DNA of 64,000 nt. Origin: Palsa-504 sp963806335 (lineage in GTDB: Bacteria > Actinomycetota > Actinomycetes > Streptosporangiales > Streptosporangiaceae). The translations under genes were made by a program, and so were the position numbers. The DNA lies in NCBI GenBank assembly GCA_963806335.1, contig CAWDXO010000012.1, forward strand, positions 620,001 to 684,000, read 5' to 3'. This document shows, piece after piece, positions 1 to 8,083 of the stretch; positions within the stretch are counted from its first letter, which is position 1, and each line of letters starts with the position of its first letter. Under the pieces are notes generated by a model, which had not been told where the DNA came from, did no database searches, and saw only the letters and a list, made by a program, of their open reading frames with translations.

Positions 1-1
1 C

Positions 2-1078
2 CTGTGGAACGCGCGGACGGGAGATGACGCGACCGGCTGCTCCACCACCGGGTCCAGCGAAGCGTGCATGCTCGGCGGGATGGCGTTGCTGTGGCGGTGG
101 CGCCAGCGGCGCCAGGCCGCCGGCCAGGACGCGAGCAAGCCGAACCTGGTGATGGGCACCAACGTGCAGGTGTGCTGGGAGAAGTTCTGCCGCTACTGGC
201 AGGTCGAGCCTCGCTACGTGCCGATGGTGCCGGGGCGGCTGCACCTGCGCGGCGCCGAGGCCGCGGCGAAGTGCGATGAGAACACCATCGGCGTGGTGGC
301 GATCCTGGGTTCCACCATGGACGGCAGCTACGAGCCCGTGCTTGAGATCAGCCAGGCGCTCGACCGCCTGCAGGACGAACGAGGCTGCGACGTCCCGGTG
401 CACGTGGACGGGGCGTCCGGGGGGTTCATCGCGCCGTTCCTGCAGCCGGACCTGGAGTGGGACTTCCGGGTGCCGCGGGTGGCCTCGATCAACGCCTCGG
501 GGCACAAGTACGGGCTGGTGTATCCCGGCGTGGGCTGGGTCATGTGGCGGAACGCCGCCGCGCTGCCCGAGGATCTTATCTTCCGGGTCAACTACCTGGG
601 CGGGGAGATGCCGACGTTCGCGCTGAATTTCTCCCGGCCCGGGGCGCAGGTGGCGGCCCAGTATTACAACTTCATCCGCCTCGGCCGCGAGGGCTACCGG
701 CATGTGCAGCAGACCTGCCAGGACGTCGCGCTGCACCTGTCCGGCGAAATCGCGAAAATAGGCCCGTTCGAGCTGCTCAGCGAGGGCAGGGATCTTCCGG
801 TGTTCGCGTTCAAGCTGCGCGACGAGGTCACTGGCTACTCCGTGTTCGACCTGTCCGAGCGGCTGAGGACGCGCGGCTGGCAGGTCCCGGCGTATACGTT
901 GCCCGCCGACATGACCGACACGGCCGTGATGCGGATCGTGATCAGGAACGGCTTCAGCATGGACCTGGCCCATCTGCTGCTCGACGACTTCCGGTTGCAT
1001 GTCCGGGTGCTCGAGCATCACCCGCAGACGCAGCCGCCGCCCGAGATCCAGAAGATGCGACAGTCGTTCAAGCACTGA
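2..1078 (+). CDS. gadB: Glutamate decarboxylase, 3' part (5' end outside window)
   Basis: This PLP enzyme converts L-glutamate to GABA and CO2 in the cytoplasm. The frame is open from base 2, so the start lies upstream of the window; an internal ATG at 68 is not the start. The reading begins LWNA, then GSSEACMLGGMA, which is typical of group II glutamate decarboxylases. The PLP-lysine motif SGHKYG is present, with the lysine codon at 506-508, preceded by the HVDGASGGF block that contacts the cofactor. The C-terminus is complete and ends at a TGA. It is followed 57 bases later by paaZ on the same strand, with no evident functional link. The family call is secure; the physiological role (acid resistance or GABA metabolism) cannot be read from here. 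Confidence 0.93.
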   Translation: MWNARTGDDATGCSTTGSSEACMLGGMALLWRWRQRRQAAGQDASKPNLVMGTNVQVCWEKFCRYWQVEPRYVPMVPGRLHLRGAEAAAKCDENTIGVVAILGSTMDGSYEPVLEISQALDRLQDERGCDVPVHVDGASGGFIAPFLQPDLEWDFRVPRVASINASGHKYGLVYPGVGWVMWRNAAALPEDLIFRVNYLGGEMPTFALNFSRPGAQVAAQYYNFIRLGREGYRHVQQTCQDVALHLSGEIAKIGPFELLSEGRDLPVFAFKLRDEVTGYSVFDLSERLRTRGWQVPAYTLPADMTDTAVMRIVIRNGFSMDLAHLLLDDFRLHVRVLEHHPQTQPPPEIQKMRQSFKH

Positions 1079-1135
1079 CCTGCATACCGGTAGTCACTAC
1101 TGGTGGTGCTCACCCCCGGAACTGAGGAGCTGACG

Positions 1136-3175
1136 ATGACGGTGCTACGCAGCTACGTCGGCGGGGCATGGAAAATACCCGCAGGCGAGGGCCGGCCGGT
1201 ACTCGACGCGGTAACCGGCGAAGAAGTGGCCCGGGTCTCATCAGCGGGTATCGACTTCGGCGCGGCGCTTGGTTACGGCCGGTCCACCGGGGGCCCGGCG
1301 CTGCGCGAGCTGACCTTCCACCAGCGGGCCGCGCTGCTGAAGTCGCTCGGGCTGCTGCTGCGTGAGCACCGCCAGGAACTGTACGCGCTGTCCGCGCGTA
1401 CCGGTGCGACCCTCGGCGACTCCAAGTTCGACATCGACGGCGGCATCGGGGTGCTGCTCAGCTACGCCAGCAAGGCCAAGCGCGAACTGCCGAACGACAC
1501 CATCCTGGCCGAAGGGGCGGTCGAGCCGCTGGGCAAGGGCGGCACCTTTGTCGGCCAGCACATCCTCTCCCCGCTGCGCGGGATCGCGGTGCAGATCAAC
1601 GCCTTCAACTTCCCGGTCTGGGGCCCGCTGGAGAAGTTCGCCCCCGCGTTCATCGCCGGGGTGCCGAGCCTGGTGAAGCCGGCGACCCAGACCGCCTACC
1701 TGACGGCCATGCTGGTCGAGCTGATGGCCGGTTCCGGGCTGCTGCCAGACGGCTCGCTTCAGCTGATCTGCGGCAGCACCGGCGACTTGCTTGATCATCT
1801 CGGCGAGCAGGACCTGGTGTCCTTCACCGGGTCGGCCGCGACCGCGCGGCAACTGCGGGCGCACCCGGCGGTGGTGGGCCGGTCGGTGCGGTTCAACGCC
1901 GAGGCGGATTCACTGAACTGCTCGGTCCTGGGCCCCGACGCCGCGCCGGGCACGCCGGAATTCGACCTCTACGTCCGGCAACTAGTCAGCGAGATGACGG
2001 TCAAGGCGGGCCAGAAGTGCACCGCGATCCGGCGCGCCTTGGTCCCGGTCACCCTAGCGGACCAGGTCGCGCAGGCCGCGCGAGACCAGCTGGCCAAGGT
2101 TGTGGTCGGTAACCCGGCGGAGGAAAGCGTGCGAATGGGCGCGCTGGCCAGCCTGGACCAGCGTGAGGAGGTGCGCCGCTCGGTCAAGGCCCTGCTGTCC
2201 GCGGGACGGCTCGTATCCGGCGACCCAGACCACGTCGACGTGCTGGGCGCCAGTGCGGAGCGCGGAGCGTTCATGGCGCCGCTCCTGCTGCTCGGTGAGG
2301 ACGCGAGCAGGCCTGAGCCGCACCAGGTGGAGGCGTTCGGCCCGGTCAGCACGATTATCGGCTATCGGGACACCGCAGAGGTTATCGAGCTCGCGGCTCG
2401 CGGCCTGGGCAGCCTGGCCGGATCGATCGTCACCGCCGACGCGGCCTTCGCCCGCGAGGTGGTCCTCGGCCTGGCGCCCTGGCATGGCCGGATCCTCGTC
2501 CTCGACCATGACGACGCGGCCGAGTCGACCGGCCACGGATCACCGCTGCCGATGCTCGTCCACGGCGGCCCGGGCCGGGCCGGCGGCGGGGAGGAGCTGG
2601 GCGGCATCCGCGGCGTGCGGCACCACATGCAGCGTACGGCGGTCCAGGGCAGCCCGCGTATCCTGTCGGCCGTGACCGGCCGTTGGACACCAGGCACCGC
2701 GCGGAACCTGGCAGCCGGGCACCCGTTCCGCAAGTCGCTCGCCGAGCTGCGGATCGGTGACAGCATAGTCACCGGCCCGCGCCAGGTGACGCTGGCGGAC
2801 ATCGAGCACTTCGCCCAGTTCACCGGCGACACCTTCTACGCGCACATGGATGAGGACGCGGCCCGCGCCAACCCGTTCTTCGACGGCCGGGTCGCCCACG
2901 GCTACCTCATCATCTCCTTTGCCGCCGGGCTGTTCGTCCAGCCCGATCCCGGTCCGGTGCTGGCCAACTACGGCCTGGACAACCTGCGCTTCCTCACGCC
3001 GGTCTACCCGGGAGACGAGCTGACGGTGACGCTCACCTGTCAGCAGATCACTCCGCGCGAGGATGCCGGGCACGGTGAGGTGCGCTGGGACGTGAACGTG
3101 TCGAACCAGGACGGCAAGCCAGTGGCGACCTATGAGCTGCTGACCCTGGTCGCGAAGGAGTGGCCGCCCGCCTGA
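1136..3175 (+). CDS. paaZ: PaaZ: bifunctional oxepin-CoA hydrolase / semialdehyde dehydrogenase
   Basis: PaaZ opens the oxepin-CoA ring in aerobic phenylacetate degradation and oxidises the resulting aldehyde. The 679-residue product matches the usual length of about 680. The N-terminal aldehyde dehydrogenase domain has the general-base Glu256 (in FNAEADSLN) and nucleophile Cys295 (in VKAGQKCTAI). The C-terminal MaoC-type hydratase domain has the Asp565/His570 pair in FTGDTFYAH. The ATG at 1136 is chosen because GAGGAG lies 6 bases upstream; an in-frame start at 1103 lacks such a site. It stands alone, about 60 kb from the paaI/paaA genes at the other end of the window, so the pathway genes are dispersed. 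No PaaR-type palindrome was seen in its short upstream gap. Confidence 0.95.
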   Translation: MTVLRSYVGGAWKIPAGEGRPVLDAVTGEEVARVSSAGIDFGAALGYGRSTGGPALRELTFHQRAALLKSLGLLLREHRQELYALSARTGATLGDSKFDIDGGIGVLLSYASKAKRELPNDTILAEGAVEPLGKGGTFVGQHILSPLRGIAVQINAFNFPVWGPLEKFAPAFIAGVPSLVKPATQTAYLTAMLVELMAGSGLLPDGSLQLICGSTGDLLDHLGEQDLVSFTGSAATARQLRAHPAVVGRSVRFNAEADSLNCSVLGPDAAPGTPEFDLYVRQLVSEMTVKAGQKCTAIRRALVPVTLADQVAQAARDQLAKVVVGNPAEESVRMGALASLDQREEVRRSVKALLSAGRLVSGDPDHVDVLGASAERGAFMAPLLLLGEDASRPEPHQVEAFGPVSTIIGYRDTAEVIELAARGLGSLAGSIVTADAAFAREVVLGLAPWHGRILVLDHDDAAESTGHGSPLPMLVHGGPGRAGGGEELGGIRGVRHHMQRTAVQGSPRILSAVTGRWTPGTARNLAAGHPFRKSLAELRIGDSIVTGPRQVTLADIEHFAQFTGDTFYAHMDEDAARANPFFDGRVAHGYLIISFAAGLFVQPDPGPVLANYGLDNLRFLTPVYPGDELTVTLTCQQITPREDAGHGEVRWDVNVSNQDGKPVATYELLTLVAKEWPPA

Positions 3176-3262
3176 TCCGGTCAGCCGCGAAGGCAGCCAC
3201 CGTCTGGTCCCCGTCATACCTGGCCCGGTTGAACCTGCGGTCGACCGCGTTTTCCGGAAACG

Positions 3263-4942
3263 TTACGGTCCAGGCAGGGTCAGGCCGAGCGCGACCGCGT
3301 AGCGGTGGCCGAGCGGTTCGCCCTCGCAGGTGCCGCCGACGTCGCCCCGGCCGACGGCCACGCCGTCCGGCAGCGAGCGTGTGAGCACCCCGAGCAGTTC
3401 CTCGTCACCGGCCGGGCCTCCCACCACCAGGACCTGGCTGAAGTCGTGGCCCAGTGTCCGCACCGCACGCCGGAAGTTCTCGGCCAGCACGGCGAGCTTG
3501 AGTCGCAGCCGGATCGCCCGCCACTCCCCCGGCCCGTGGTGGCGGTCGAACGGCAGCAAGCCGCCGGGCCCGTCCACCGCGAGCATGCCGGCGGCCGAGG
3601 CAGGTGCGCTGACGTCGAGGAAACCGCGGGTGCCGTCCTCGGCCTCGAACCGCTGCCCGCCGTCCACCCGGACGCACGGGCCGCGCTTGACCCAATCGGC
3701 GGCGGCCCGCGGAATGCCGAGCGTCTCCGCCACCGCGGCGGTGAGCAGCTCACCCGCTCCCGCGGCCACGATGCTGGCCTGCGAACCGATCACGTCGATC
3801 GTGCCGGCCCCCAGGTCAACCACGACCGCGTCGGCGCGGGCGCCCGGGGTGGTCAGGGCCCCGGCCCGGGCGGCGGCAGGCTCGGTGACCAGGCCGCACA
3901 CGGGTACGGCCAGCAGGTCACCGAGCAGCTCGGCCTCCGGTGCCGCCTGCGGATCACGGGCCCGGCGCAGGGACGCGACCAGCACCGCCCGGCCCACGCT
4001 GCCCGCCCGCGCGGTCGCCGCGTCGGCCGCCGCGGCCAGGTCCACGGCGAACAGGTCGTCGACCTCGCTCGGTTCGGTCCCCGTCCCGAACGCGCCTACC
4101 GCGCCCACCGGCCAGCTGGCCAGCTGCGCGCAGGCGATTCGCAGCGGAAGACGCCTGCCGTCCGCGGTTACCACCCACGGTTCGCCGGAGTTCGGTGTCA
4201 CGGCGGTGGCGGGCGCCTCGGCCAGGCCCACGACGGCGTTGGCGTGGTCAGCCAGCATCCGGCACACCGCGGCGGCTTCGCCGGCTTCCTGGTCGCTCAG
4301 GCCGAGGCGGGCGCCGAGCGCCACCGGGTCAGCCAGCAGGCGCAGCGAGTGCCCCCGCGGACGCACCTCAACCGCGAGCAGCCGGCACGCGGCGGCCGCG
4401 GCGGCATCGACCTGATCGACGACCGGCAGTCCGGCGGGGATTCGGTTGGCCACCAGAACGCCCTCATCGCCGGCTACGAGCACCGCGCCGATCGGTGTCC
4501 CGGCCGCCAGCAGGGCCCGCAGCCGGGCGGCCGCCTCGCCGTAACGCAGGCCGGCCGGCACCACGGCGACCACGGTCGCGGTGCCGGGCTCCGGCGGCTC
4601 CGCGCCGGAAAGCGGCAGGGGCGCCCCGACACAGGCGCCGGTGCCGCCCGGGGTGGACACGCCCGCCGCCAGCACGCGCAGCCGACCATCGGGCGGGGCC
4701 GCCTCAGGGACGGTCAGCACCGAGGTATCGACCGCCCGGAGCGGCGCGAGCCTGGCCGCGCCGACCGCGCACCCGAGCTGGCGTTCCACCCGGCGGACCA
4801 GCGCGGCGGCACCGCGCAGCGAGTCCGCCGATCCCTTGCGGCCACGGGTCGGCACCCGTCCCGCGCCCAGGATCTTGCTCCCGGACGTCAGCACGACCTC
4901 GGTCGTGGCGTTGCCCACGTCAACGCCCGCGATCACCGTCAC
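3263..4942 (-). CDS. ddrA: Diol/glycerol dehydratase reactivase, large subunit (DdrA/PduG-like)
   Basis: This ATP-dependent chaperone-like factor removes damaged cobalamin from inactivated B12 diol dehydratase. It has the actin-fold phosphate motif DVGNATTEV at the N-terminus, a TPGGTGA block, GVLVANRIPAGLP, and the second nucleotide motif DLGAGTIDV in the C-terminal half, in the same order as PduG/DdrA. At 559 residues it is somewhat shorter than the roughly 610 of enteric PduG. The GTG start overlaps the stop of the small dehydratase subunit (GTGA), so the two are translationally coupled. It is the last gene of the minus-strand microcompartment operon and converges on paaZ. No small reactivase subunit (DdrB/PduH) is present in the window. 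Confidence 0.9.
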   Translation of the reverse strand: MTVIAGVDVGNATTEVVLTSGSKILGAGRVPTRGRKGSADSLRGAAALVRRVERQLGCAVGAARLAPLRAVDTSVLTVPEAAPPDGRLRVLAAGVSTPGGTGACVGAPLPLSGAEPPEPGTATVVAVVPAGLRYGEAAARLRALLAAGTPIGAVLVAGDEGVLVANRIPAGLPVVDQVDAAAAAACRLLAVEVRPRGHSLRLLADPVALGARLGLSDQEAGEAAAVCRMLADHANAVVGLAEAPATAVTPNSGEPWVVTADGRRLPLRIACAQLASWPVGAVGAFGTGTEPSEVDDLFAVDLAAAADAATARAGSVGRAVLVASLRRARDPQAAPEAELLGDLLAVPVCGLVTEPAAARAGALTTPGARADAVVVDLGAGTIDVIGSQASIVAAGAGELLTAAVAETLGIPRAAADWVKRGPCVRVDGGQRFEAEDGTRGFLDVSAPASAAGMLAVDGPGGLLPFDRHHGPGEWRAIRLRLKLAVLAENFRRAVRTLGHDFSQVLVVGGPAGDEELLGVLTRSLPDGVAVGRGDVGGTCEGEPLGHRYAVALGLTLPGP

Positions 4943-5337
4943 GCGGACAGCCCGCGGCGGGCGTAGACGTCGGCTGCCTCGGTCAGCAGGGCCGCGCAGC
5001 GCGGCAGGCCGCGGGCCGCGAGCGCGGCCGCGAGCGCGGTCAGCTGCACGGACGTGGACCGGCCCGGCCGCAGCGCCTCGTAGACGGCCAGCACCTCGTC
5101 GTCGGGCAGCCGGGTCAGCTCCGCGGCGCGGCGCAGGTTCTCCGCCAGCTGCGGGTTCCCGTGTTCCTCGGCCATCACCGCCTGCCGCTCCAGCGTGCCG
5201 GGATGAATGCGCAGGTCCGCCACGCCGATCTCGCCTGCCCGGATCGCGTCCACGGTCAGCCTGCCGACCGGCTTCCCCGACAGCGCCCGGATCTCGGTTC
5301 CGTCCGCCACCTCAGCCACCTCACTCCCGCCAGCCAT
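4939..5337 (-). CDS. pduE: Diol/glycerol dehydratase small (gamma) subunit, PduE-like
   Basis: This is the small subunit of the coenzyme B12-dependent diol dehydratase. Recognition rests on the PduE core: DLRIHPGTLERQA, then AENLRRAAELT, LPDDEVLAVYEALRP and a closing block near ADVYARRG. At about 132 residues it is shorter than enteric PduE (about 170), lacking most of the N-terminal extension. The start is uncertain: ATG 5337 has no clear ribosome site, a TTG lies at 5346, and GTG 5319 sits just behind GGGAG. A paired palindrome lies directly upstream and may have replaced the native leader. It overlaps the reactivase gene by four bases. A gap of about 430 bases of repeats separates it from the large/medium subunit gene. 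Confidence 0.88.
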   Translation of the reverse strand: MAGGSEVAEVADGTEIRALSGKPVGRLTVDAIRAGEIGVADLRIHPGTLERQAVMAEEHGNPQLAENLRRAAELTRLPDDEVLAVYEALRPGRSTSVQLTALAAALAARGLPRCAALLTEAADVYARRGLSA

Positions 5338-5345
5338 GGAAGACA

Positions 5346-5403
5346 ACCGGCTCGATGTTCCATCGAGCCGGTCCTATGCGGCTCGATGGAACATCGAGCC
5401 GGT
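5346..5403. repeat. Paired palindromic repeat, copy 1
   Basis: Two palindromes lie side by side. The first (5346-5372) has perfect 12-base arms ACCGGCTCGATG / CATCGAGCCGGT around a TTC loop. The second (5380-5400) has the 9-base core GGCTCGATG / CATCGAGCC around GAA, the reverse complement of the first core. The 27-base first unit recurs identically at 38017-38043, where it is again paired. The arrangement resembles REP/BIME-type extragenic elements. It lies immediately upstream of the small dehydratase subunit start. Confidence 0.9.
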
Positions 5404-5508
5404 AGCGGAGGGCGTACGCGCGATGAGGAGGGATCCCGGCCTGGGACCAGAGGTCACTTGCAGGACGCTTGAGGCTGCGGGTGCGATGCGGAAGGGTGTA
5501 AGCCGAGC

Positions 5509-5718
5509 GCGGCGGCACCGAGACCCGGAGCGGCGGCACCGAGACCCGGAGCGGCGGCACCGAGACCCAGAGCGGCGGCACCGAGACCCAGAGCGGCGGC
5601 ACCGAGACCCAGAGCGGCGGCACCGAGACCCAGAGCGGCGGCACCGAGACCCAGAGCGGCGGCACCGAGACCCAGAGCGGCGGCACCGAGACCCAGAGCG
5701 GCGGCACCGAGACCCAGA
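5509..5718. repeat. 21-bp tandem repeat, 10 copies, in the dehydratase operon
   Basis: Ten head-to-tail 21-base units (core gcggcggcaccgagaccc) fill much of the 429-base gap between the large/medium and small dehydratase subunits. The first two units carry a G where the others carry an A near the 3' end. Because 21 is divisible by three, all frames stay open. On the minus strand one frame reads (GLGAAAL)n inside a possible 96-codon GTG-initiated frame (5744-5454), which starts 22 bases after the large-subunit stop. I cannot tell whether that small hydrophobic repeat protein is made. The rest of the gap (5404-5508 and 5719-5766) shows nothing recognisable. Confidence 0.92.
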
Positions 5719-5766
5719 GCGAGGGTGCCGATGCCGGGATCCACGGCCCTGCGCGGTTGTTCCGAG

Positions 5767-7977
5767 TCACTTCAGTCCCTCCAGCGACAGTTCCTCGGGC
5801 GCGGCGCCGGGAATCATCCAGCGGCGTTCCAGTTCCATCAGCGCGATCACGGTGGTGTGGTACCGGGCCTCGATCGCCTCGTCGGAGTAGGGGTTGCGGG
5901 CCGGGTCGGGCGTGCCGCCCTTGGCGTGCCGCGCGGCGTTCGCGCCGAGCAGCCGGTACAGCTCGGGCGTGACCGTGGGCGCGACCGAGTAAAGCTCCAG
6001 GTTCGCCAGCGGGGCCAGGTCCCGGCGGTGAATGAGGGCGGTGCCCTTGCCCTGCAGGCCGATGCCGATACCGGAGCCGGCCAGCCGGGCCGCGGCCAGG
6101 CCGATCCGGCCTAGGTCCACGCTGTCGCTGAACCGGACGATCCGGCCGGCGCAGCCTTCCTCCTCCAGGCCCGCCAGCATCTCGCGCAGCACGTCGGTCA
6201 CGGCCAGCCCGGACAGGCACCGCCACACGTCCCGGCCGACGGCCGGCGAGACGCCGATGACGACGTCGCGCGGACCCGTGCCGGGCCGGGCCGGGCCGGT
6301 AACAGCGAGCAGCGGGACGGCGAAGCGTGCCTGCTCCGAACGCAGGTCGGCTACTCCCCGGGCCTGCCGGATCGCGTCGATCTCGCGCTGCCTGGCCGGC
6401 GAGGGCTCGTATCCGGTGCCCGGGCCCGCGTAGTCGTTCGGGTCTGTGACCAGCGATAGCACGTTGAGCTGCTCGTCGAAGATGGCGGACGTCTGCAGGT
6501 AGTCGCCGGACAACCTGGCGCGCGCAAATGCCACCGTCCGTTCGGCCATATCGAAATAGCCGCATTCGTCCAGAGCCGCCACGATGTCCACCACCGTCAG
6601 CCCGCGCTGGCGGATGGCGTGCGCGGCCCCGAGGACCGCGAGGGTATCGGTCTCCCCCAGGTCCTTCGACCCGGCCGCGTCCACGGCCAGTTCCACGTGC
6701 TCGGCAGTGAAATCGGCCAGGCCCAGGTGGGCGTACACGGCGCGGCAGGCCTGCGCGGCTTCGCGGCGCAGCTCGCCTAGCCGAGCCGGATCCACGGTCC
6801 GCAGCCCGCCGTCGATGCCCCAGTCCCGCTGCATGGCCAGGAAATCGTCGATGTCCTCGGCGTTGAAGTTGCTCGGGCCGAACATGTTGTCGTAACGCTG
6901 GATCGAGCCGAAACCGCTGAACGCGAAGTCCGAGCCCGCCAGCACGATCGGCAGCGTGCGGGAGGTGCGGCGCATGTCGGACTCGCTCATCAGCGCGTCG
7001 TTGCCGGAGCAGGACTCCAGGTTGCGCATCATCACCATGACGTTCTCGGCCATGAGCTCGCGCAGCCCGGACGGCACCGCGGCGGCGACGCTGGCGCCGT
7101 CGATGCCGCCATTCTGGACGCCCTGGGCGCCGATCGCGCGGGCCAGCGCCACGCAGCGCGCCTCGAGGTACAGCATCGACTTGCCCTGCGCGCCGGCCAT
7201 CAGGACCTCGGCGCCCGCGCCCGACGACACCCGCATCTTCATGCCGCGGGAGGCGTACGCGGAGGTGAGGAAGGCCTTGGACCACGGCGTGTCGTCGCCG
7301 TCGGTGAAGACCTGCTCGGTGCCGTACAGCGACACGGTTTCCGCGTAGGAGGTGAGGCCGCGCATGCCGAGCTCGAGCTCCATCGCCTCTTCGACCGAGC
7401 ACTGGATGAGCACGCCGTCGGCGCCGAAAGCCGCCCCGATCAGGCAGGCCACCGCGTTGCTCGGCGCGTCGCCGAGCACCGGGACGGTGGTCTCGATCTC
7501 CCGGAACCCGAACGCGGCCGCGGTCGCCGCGTCGGCCGCGAGCAGCAGCGGGTCGTCCAGCCGGTTGGTGACGTGGGCCTGGTTGCCCGGCGTGCGCCTG
7601 GCCCGCAGCTTGGTCATGGCCAGGCCGAGCTCGGGCGGGCGGAGCAGGGCCAGCACGCGGGTGAGCTTGGCCGGGGTCGCACCGGCGCTCAGCCGGATGA
7701 TCTCGTGCCGCGGCACGGCCGGGTCGACCACGAGCCGGGCGAACTCGACATCGGACAGCCCCATCACCTCCGCCGCGACATCTAGGTCCAGGCCGTGCCG
7801 GGCGATGTAGGTGTCGATCGAGTCGAACTCCGCCTCGGGCACCCCGTCGAGCTCCACGACGCGCCCGTCCGCGATGACCAGGCTCGGCTCGGGATCGTGC
7901 GGCGAGCGGAGCGCGGTCAGGCCGAGCTCCGCGTCCTCGACCGCGAAGCCGTCGAGGTTGACGCGCTGGGCGTCCAT
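5767..7977 (-). CDS. pduCD: B12-dependent diol/glycerol dehydratase, fused large (PduC) and medium (PduD) subunits
   Basis: This adenosylcobalamin enzyme dehydrates 1,2-propanediol or glycerol to the aldehyde. The first ~545 of 736 residues follow PduC: MRARRTP-type MTKLRARRTPGNQAHVTN, FTDGDDTPWSK, SGAGAEV, GKSMLYLEARC, VPSGLR, SDMRRT, YDNMFG and GDYLQTSAI. After a Pro/Gly-rich linker the medium-subunit fold begins near residue 570 (VVIGVSPAVG), with EEEGCAGRIVR, GSGIGIGLQGKGT and LANLELY. Enteric PduC and PduD are separate, and PduD starts with an encapsulation helix; here the fusion linker has no such helix. ATG 7977 is chosen because the PduC-like QRVNLDGF follows at once. It lies downstream of the GntR gene and upstream of the repeat-filled gap. 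The exact substrate is not decidable from sequence. Confidence 0.92.
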   Translation of the reverse strand: MDAQRVNLDGFAVEDAELGLTALRSPHDPEPSLVIADGRVVELDGVPEAEFDSIDTYIARHGLDLDVAAEVMGLSDVEFARLVVDPAVPRHEIIRLSAGATPAKLTRVLALLRPPELGLAMTKLRARRTPGNQAHVTNRLDDPLLLAADAATAAAFGFREIETTVPVLGDAPSNAVACLIGAAFGADGVLIQCSVEEAMELELGMRGLTSYAETVSLYGTEQVFTDGDDTPWSKAFLTSAYASRGMKMRVSSGAGAEVLMAGAQGKSMLYLEARCVALARAIGAQGVQNGGIDGASVAAAVPSGLRELMAENVMVMMRNLESCSGNDALMSESDMRRTSRTLPIVLAGSDFAFSGFGSIQRYDNMFGPSNFNAEDIDDFLAMQRDWGIDGGLRTVDPARLGELRREAAQACRAVYAHLGLADFTAEHVELAVDAAGSKDLGETDTLAVLGAAHAIRQRGLTVVDIVAALDECGYFDMAERTVAFARARLSGDYLQTSAIFDEQLNVLSLVTDPNDYAGPGTGYEPSPARQREIDAIRQARGVADLRSEQARFAVPLLAVTGPARPGTGPRDVVIGVSPAVGRDVWRCLSGLAVTDVLREMLAGLEEEGCAGRIVRFSDSVDLGRIGLAAARLAGSGIGIGLQGKGTALIHRRDLAPLANLELYSVAPTVTPELYRLLGANAARHAKGGTPDPARNPYSDEAIEARYHTTVIALMELERRWMIPGAAPEELSLEGLK

Positions 7978-7985
7978 GAACCGTA

Positions 7986-8080
7986 TTCGCCCGGGGGGGC
8001 GACCCCTTGGAGCCCCTCGCTCATGAGGGGGCTCTCCGCCCCCCCGTTCACGGGGGGCTCTCCGCCCCCCCGTATCCCCC
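7986..8080. repeat. Poly-G/C hairpin element between regulator and dehydratase genes
   Basis: The roughly 100 bases between the GntR gene and the dehydratase gene are almost only G/C runs. A unit of the form ggggggctctccgccccccc, able to fold as a short hairpin, occurs twice (about 8028-8046 and 8054-8072). A cccgggggggcgacccc string sits at about 7988-8005. The same string appears in opposite orientation in the uvrC-rapZ junction near 27045-27064. It may attenuate transcription into the dehydratase genes, or be a mobile repeat. Confidence 0.7.
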
Positions 8081-8083
8081 CGC

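Noticed and set aside
3305..4966. Long plus-strand frame opposite the reactivase gene
   Set aside because: Mirror frame caused by high GC; its composition is Arg/Gly/His-rich without any domain, while the minus strand matches DdrA.
5509..5718. Possible CRISPR array
   Set aside because: Units are directly contiguous 21-base copies without spacers, and no cas genes are present.
5321..7402. Long minus-strand frame with repeated PPLWVSV units
   Set aside because: It is a shifted frame of the dehydratase gene continuing through the 21-base repeat; the dehydratase frame has clear family motifs.
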